64,000 bases of DNA, from NCBI GenBank assembly GCA_048267305.1, contig JBLWXT010000019.1:8302-72301 (forward strand), given 5' to 3'. Position numbers and translations under genes: made by a program. Below are positions 63,880 to 64,000 of this stretch, in pieces (position 1 is the first letter of the stretch; every line of letters starts with the position of its first letter). Under the pieces are notes generated by a model, which saw only the letters and a program-made list of their open reading frames with translations, was not told the DNA's origin and ran no database searches. The stretch comes from Owenweeksia sp048267305. GTDB taxonomy: Bacteria; Bacteroidota; Bacteroidia; Flavobacteriales; Schleiferiaceae.

Positions 63880-63908
63880 TTTGGTTTCCAAAACTCATAT
63901 TATATTTG
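63880..63908 (+). promoter_or_regulatory. Strong promoter facing the right edge
   Basis: TTTG at 63880-63883, 17 bases, TATATTTG at 63901-63908, followed by CCGCCCC. It matches the tRNA-Val promoter at 9389-9418 closely. No ORF begins before 64000, so it drives a gene, tRNA or leader beyond the window. A CGGG/CCCG mini-hairpin lies near 63978-63993. Confidence 0.65.
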
Positions 63909-64000
63909 CCGCCCCTTACAGAGGTATGGGGTGTTACACTGAAAAGTCGGTTAAAAATAAAATCTTTAAAAAGGTTGCGGGAGTTAAAACCCGTAGTATA

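Overview
The window comes from a Bacteroidota chromosome, most likely order Flavobacteriales (possibly a Cryomorphaceae/Schleiferiaceae-like marine lineage; the family is a guess). Three things support this. It carries type IX secretion (T9SS) and gliding genes (porU, porV, gldJ, two PorP/SprF proteins, proteins with T9SS sorting domains). Its promoters have the Bacteroidota TAnnTTTG -7 element. Shine-Dalgarno sequences are nearly absent.

Layout. 0-9.4 kb: a small outer-membrane-type protein, a CxxC protein, then a tight three-gene operon encoding a 1549-aa adhesin with a type B sorting domain, a PorP/SprF protein and a PorE-like OmpA lipoprotein. 9.4-18.2 kb: two tRNA-Val genes on either side of an S9 peptidase, a tiny ORF abutting the second tRNA, a large secreted glycosidase-like protein and a methyltransferase. 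18.4-33.4 kb, all on the minus strand: the most interesting locus, with SpeD, a membrane-fused SpeE, DUF350, a lipoprotein, a DUF4178-like protein, a 1651-aa AAA+ ATPase, a secreted unknown, a 158-bp tandem-repeat array, a flotillin (YqiK-type), a NfeD/YqiJ-type OB-fold membrane protein, PspA and a YbjN/CesT-like protein. I read it as a membrane-stress or membrane-remodelling system linked to polyamine synthesis.

33.6-37.9 kb, divergent from that locus: XRE/S24-like regulator, PLD nuclease and a frameshifted SF1 helicase with a possible C-terminal nuclease. This looks like a Mokosh-type defence module. 38-42.4 kb: fatty acid hydroxylase, MFS transporter, a T9SS-exported protein, and a VapB-like antitoxin with a decayed PIN toxin. 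42.4-50.7 kb: the exbB-exbD-tonB-folC operon, nhaD, an amino-acid dehydrogenase, anmK and an acyl-CoA dehydrogenase. 50.8-63.8 kb: porP-gldJ-murF on the minus strand and porU-porV-cdd on the plus strand, diverging from a shared region, then pdhA-pdhC and an SDR.

Working together: PorU cleaves the sorting domains of T9SS cargo such as the adhesin and the 491-aa protein, with PorV as the outer-membrane shuttle. The two PorP/SprF proteins and the OmpA lipoprotein probably belong to the secretion and surface machinery. ExbB/ExbD/TonB energise outer-membrane import. The PspA, flotillin and AAA+ block would act on the inner membrane. No prophage, rRNA, transposase or CRISPR array was seen. All family names come from reading translated sequence and motifs; no database search was run.
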